DNA of 64,000 nt from Phymatolithon calcareum (Eukaryota; Rhodophyta; Florideophyceae; Hapalidiales). The position numbers and the translations under genes were made by a program. Shown here one piece after another: positions 63,643 to 64,000 of the stretch (its first letter is position 1; the number at the start of each line of letters is the position of its first letter). Location of the stretch: the NCBI GenBank assembly GCA_977006965.1, contig OZ345366.1, positions 2,542,001 to 2,606,000 on the forward strand, in the 5' to 3' direction. The notes under the pieces are model-generated. The model was not told the DNA's origin, did not search any database, and worked only from the letters and a program-made list of their open reading frames with translations.

Positions 63643-64000
63643 GTGTCTATTGCACGGACGTCCTAAATTGAGGCAACCTTTCAAATCTCATTAACGTAAA
63701 GAAAAATTATGCAGAACACATTTTGGCGCCACGTAAAGAAACACCGCCGTTTCTTCTGCTCTTGGAGTTGGAAGCTTCCCCTATATAAGGAGTTTTGCGA
63801 CCTCAGGGAGAAAAATTCAATCATCCGCCAGAAAAGTCTGTGCCGTGGTGGAACAAAGAAAAGATCCTCGCCGACGAGTCGGTGCTACCGTTCACGCCAA
63901 AACAACTGCAGCCACAAGTCTAGAAGAGTGTTGCCGACTTTATGGCTTTCTGGAAAAATTGAAAAAGCTGAATAGGACTGTTCTGGATGTTCTTATCGAA
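63643..64000 (+). mobile_element. Start of a second TA-flanked element, cut by the window edge
   Basis: Begins GTGTCTATTGCACGGACGTC after a TA (63641-63642), followed by CCTAAATTGAGG. This parallels the end of the 19446-21373 element (ATGTCTATTTTACG, CCTCAATTGAGG). Downstream, one plus frame encodes RRVGATVHAKTTAATSLEEC then CRLYGFLEKLKKLN. These align with RAVGTSVHTKTAS and CSRLYGAISKSKK in the first copy, so both derive from one transposase gene. Confidence 0.65.

Noticed and set aside
1-64000. tRNA, rRNA or CRISPR features
   Set aside because: None was recognised on reading. A covariance-model search for tRNAs was not possible here, so absence is not proven.

Overview
The window looks like nuclear DNA of a eukaryote with small, mostly intron-poor host genes, buried in transposable elements (TEs). 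The copia, LINE, hAT, MULE and PIF/Harbinger-type content, the intronless secreted GMC oxidoreductase and the very short introns (63 and 90 bp) would fit a florideophyte red alga such as Chondrus. That assignment is inference: no rRNA, tRNA or organellar marker was recognised. Only two genes look like intact host genes: a GMC-family oxidoreductase with a signal peptide (391-2052, minus) and an unrecognised, GC-rich, possibly plastid-targeted protein (37248-38288, plus).

Layout. 0-5.4 kb: GMC gene, a Tourist-like MITE with TTA duplications (3185-3402), and a short retroposon with 12-bp target duplications (4909-5379). 5.9-10.6 kb: broken coding remnants on the minus strand that I cannot name. 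11.5-13.7 kb: decayed Mutator-like (MULE) transposase with a SWIM finger. 15-18 kb: LINE scraps and a non-autonomous MULE (16973-18034). 18.2-21.4 kb: an ORF split by a TA-flanked element (19446-21373). 22.5-24.5 kb: LINE 3' part carrying a 776-bp hAT-type element. 25.3-26.6 kb: large inverted repeat. 27.1-28.4 kb: internally deleted hAT transposon sitting in an ORF. 28.6-34.5 kb: copia LTR retrotransposon with 488-bp LTRs over 99% identical, itself inserted in an ORF. 38.5-44.6 kb: LINE copies, a MULE MITE with perfect 10-bp duplications, and a second non-autonomous MULE. 46-54 kb: more LINEs, one of which is interrupted twice (a hAT MITE and a retroposon). 54.2-60.6 kb: a 6.36-kb DNA transposon with about 650-bp inverted arms, TA target duplication, a PIF/Harbinger-like DDE transposase and a divergent accessory gene. 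61-64 kb: LINE 3' ends and the start of another TA-flanked element.

The strongest result is a set of nested insertions whose ends can be fixed to the base by target-site duplications. In several cases the interrupted reading frame closes up when the insert is removed. The best candidate for something not well described is the 54.2-60.6 kb element: its transposase is PIF/Harbinger-like, but its termini and TA duplication look like those of pogo/mariner elements. An empty related site at about 24389 in the same window confirms its boundaries.
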